From Bacteroidia bacterium (GTDB lineage Bacteria; Bacteroidota; Bacteroidia; Bacteroidales; Rikenellaceae), in the NCBI GenBank assembly GCA_025999315.1, contig BNXD01000079.1, positions 1 through 5,102 on the forward strand: a stretch of 5,102 bases of DNA. The letters are read 5' to 3'. This document shows, piece after piece, positions 4,024 to 5,102 of this stretch. The notes below the pieces were generated by a model. It was not told the origin of the DNA. It did not search any database and was given only the letters and a program-made list of their open reading frames with translations. Every line of letters starts with the position of its first letter. Position 1 is the stretch's first letter. A program made the position numbers and the translations under genes.

Positions 4024-5102
4024 TTATCCCTTGTGATTGAGCGCCGAACCGGCCTTCAGCCAGCCTGTCTGCAACTCATTGTAGGTGTGGCGGGCGCGGA
4101 TGCGTTCCGTTGTGCCGTCGTCGTGGACGATGACCACCTCCAACTCGCGCCCCGGAGCGATCTGCTCGATGGCGGGCAACGAGAAGGTGTCGCTCTCGCG
4201 GATCAGGTCGTAGTCGGCCTTGTCGGCGAAGGTGATGGCCAGCACGCCCTGTTTTTTGAGGTTGGTCTCGTGGATGCGGGCGAACGACTTGGCCAGCACG
4301 GCCTTTACGTTCAGGAAGCGGGGCTCCAGAGCGGCATGTTCGCGCGAGGAGCCCTCGCCGTAGTTCTCCTCGGCCACTACGATCGAGTGTAACCCCTTGG
4401 ATTTGTAGTATTTGGCCACGGCCGACACCGCGCCCCTCTCGCCGGTGATGCGGTTGAGCGTCTCATTGGTGCGGCCGCAATGGCGGTTGACCGCGCCCAT
4501 GAGCAGGTTGTCGGAGATGTTCTCGAGGTGGCCGCGAAAGCGCAACCAGCTGCCTGCCTGAGAGATATGGTCGGTGGTGCACTTGCCCTCGGCTTGCAGC
4601 AGCAGGTACATGTTCTGGAAATCGGCCGGATCGAAGGCCGCAAACGGCCTCAGCAACTGGATGCGATGCGACGAAGGGTCGACCTTCACCTCCCGCTTGT
4701 GGCCGTCGGCCGAAGGGGCGACATACCCGCTGCGGTCGATACATATCCCGCCCGCGGGCAGGGCAGCGACCTTGGGAGGGTCGAGCTTCACTCGGCGACC
4801 GTCGGCTGTCTCGAGGCTGTCGGTCAGCGGGTTGAAGCGCAGATCGCCCGCGATGGCCAGGGCGGTGGCAATTTGCGGCGAGACGATGAAGATGTTGGTG
4901 TTGGGATTGCCGTCGGCCCGCTTGGCAAAGTTGCGGTTGTAGGTGGTAACGATGCTGTTGGGGCGAAGGTTGTCCTTCTCGCCGCGCTCCCACTGTCCGA
5001 TGCAGGGGCCGCAGGCGTTGGCGAGCACCACGCCGCCGATCGCCTTCAGATCGTCGATCAGACCGTCGCGCAGAGCGGTGGCGAGCACCTGTTCCGAGCC
5101 GG
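4024..5102 (-). CDS. acnA: Aconitate hydratase, mitochondrial type, C-terminal half (5' part outside window)
   Basis: Aconitase interconverts citrate and isocitrate through cis-aconitate using a 4Fe-4S cluster. The last 358 residues are visible, about half of the roughly 750 usual for this type, and the frame is open through the right edge ('GSEQ' precedes the GTG at 5088, so that GTG is not the start). Two of the three cluster cysteines form the 'CGPC' pair (codons at 5013-5011 and 5004-5002) in 'LANACGPCIGQW'. Substrate-binding blocks follow: 'YNRNF', 'KCTTDHIS', 'FRGHLENISDNLL', then the swivel domain with 'ENYGEGSSREHAALEPR' and 'SFARIHETNLKKQG', ending in 'AGSALN'. These match vertebrate mitochondrial aconitase much better than AcnB. 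It lies upstream of gltA in one operon; the promoter is outside the window. Residues seen look intact. The symbol follows usage for the Bacteroides fragilis gene. Confidence 0.96.
   Translation of the reverse strand, partial: GSEQVLATALRDGLIDDLKAIGGVVLANACGPCIGQWERGEKDNLRPNSIVTTYNRNFAKRADGNPNTNIFIVSPQIATALAIAGDLRFNPLTDSLETADGRRVKLDPPKVAALPAGGICIDRSGYVAPSADGHKREVKVDPSSHRIQLLRPFAAFDPADFQNMYLLLQAEGKCTTDHISQAGSWLRFRGHLENISDNLLMGAVNRHCGRTNETLNRITGERGAVSAVAKYYKSKGLHSIVVAEENYGEGSSREHAALEPRFLNVKAVLAKSFARIHETNLKKQGVLAITFADKADYDLIRESDTFSLPAIEQIAPGRELEVVIVHDDGTTERIRARHTYNELQTGWLKAGSALNHKG

Noticed and set aside
2506..4392. 628-codon plus-strand open frame
   Set aside because: It lies antisense to citrate synthase and the aconitase end, both of which have full catalytic motifs. 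The frame stays open because of GC-rich codon bias and its translation resembles no family.
4463..4993. 176-codon minus-strand frame in aconitase
   Set aside because: Frame-shifted shadow of the aconitase coding sequence, Arg/Pro/His-rich, without family similarity.

Overview
The window holds four protein-coding genes in two converging pairs, with two unusually structured non-coding stretches between them. The proteins point to a high-GC member of the Bacteroidales (phylum Bacteroidota), with Alistipes or a relative as my best guess. The reasons are the QueA ending with its 'MIAPGY' and 'TNFHQPRST' blocks, a citrate synthase carrying 'GGGNNSTF' and 'GIGHAVY', a mitochondrial-type aconitase directly upstream of citrate synthase, A-rich sequence instead of clear Shine-Dalgarno sites, and GC-rich codon use (roughly 60% GC by eye). 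The genus is inference.

Layout. Positions 1-248 (+) are the 3' end of queA, which makes epoxyqueuosine on tRNA. Positions 249-545 are non-coding and dominated by a nested inverted repeat (308-389) containing a G-rich run. Positions 546-2255 (+) encode a YgiQ-family (UPF0313) radical SAM protein of unknown reaction. Positions 2256-2649 lie between convergent genes and hold at least five good hairpins plus a repeated 11-mer, with no credible gene. Positions 2650-4011 (-) encode citrate synthase, and 4024-5102 (-) encode the C-terminal half of aconitase, whose 5' end lies beyond the window.

How the genes fit together. Aconitase and citrate synthase sit 12 bases apart on the minus strand in the order acnA-gltA and are almost certainly one operon. 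They catalyse the first two steps of the oxidative TCA branch, oxaloacetate to citrate to isocitrate, which in anaerobic Bacteroidales chiefly serves 2-oxoglutarate and glutamate synthesis. The isocitrate dehydrogenase gene that lies between them in Bacteroides fragilis is absent from this position. queA and ygiQ are codirectional but separated by about 300 bases, so shared transcription is uncertain.

The genes are ordinary housekeeping genes. I found no mobile element, CRISPR array, toxin-antitoxin pair, defence locus, tRNA or rRNA. The parts that best deserve a second look are the two structured intergenic regions, which may be structured RNAs or copies of dispersed palindromic repeats.
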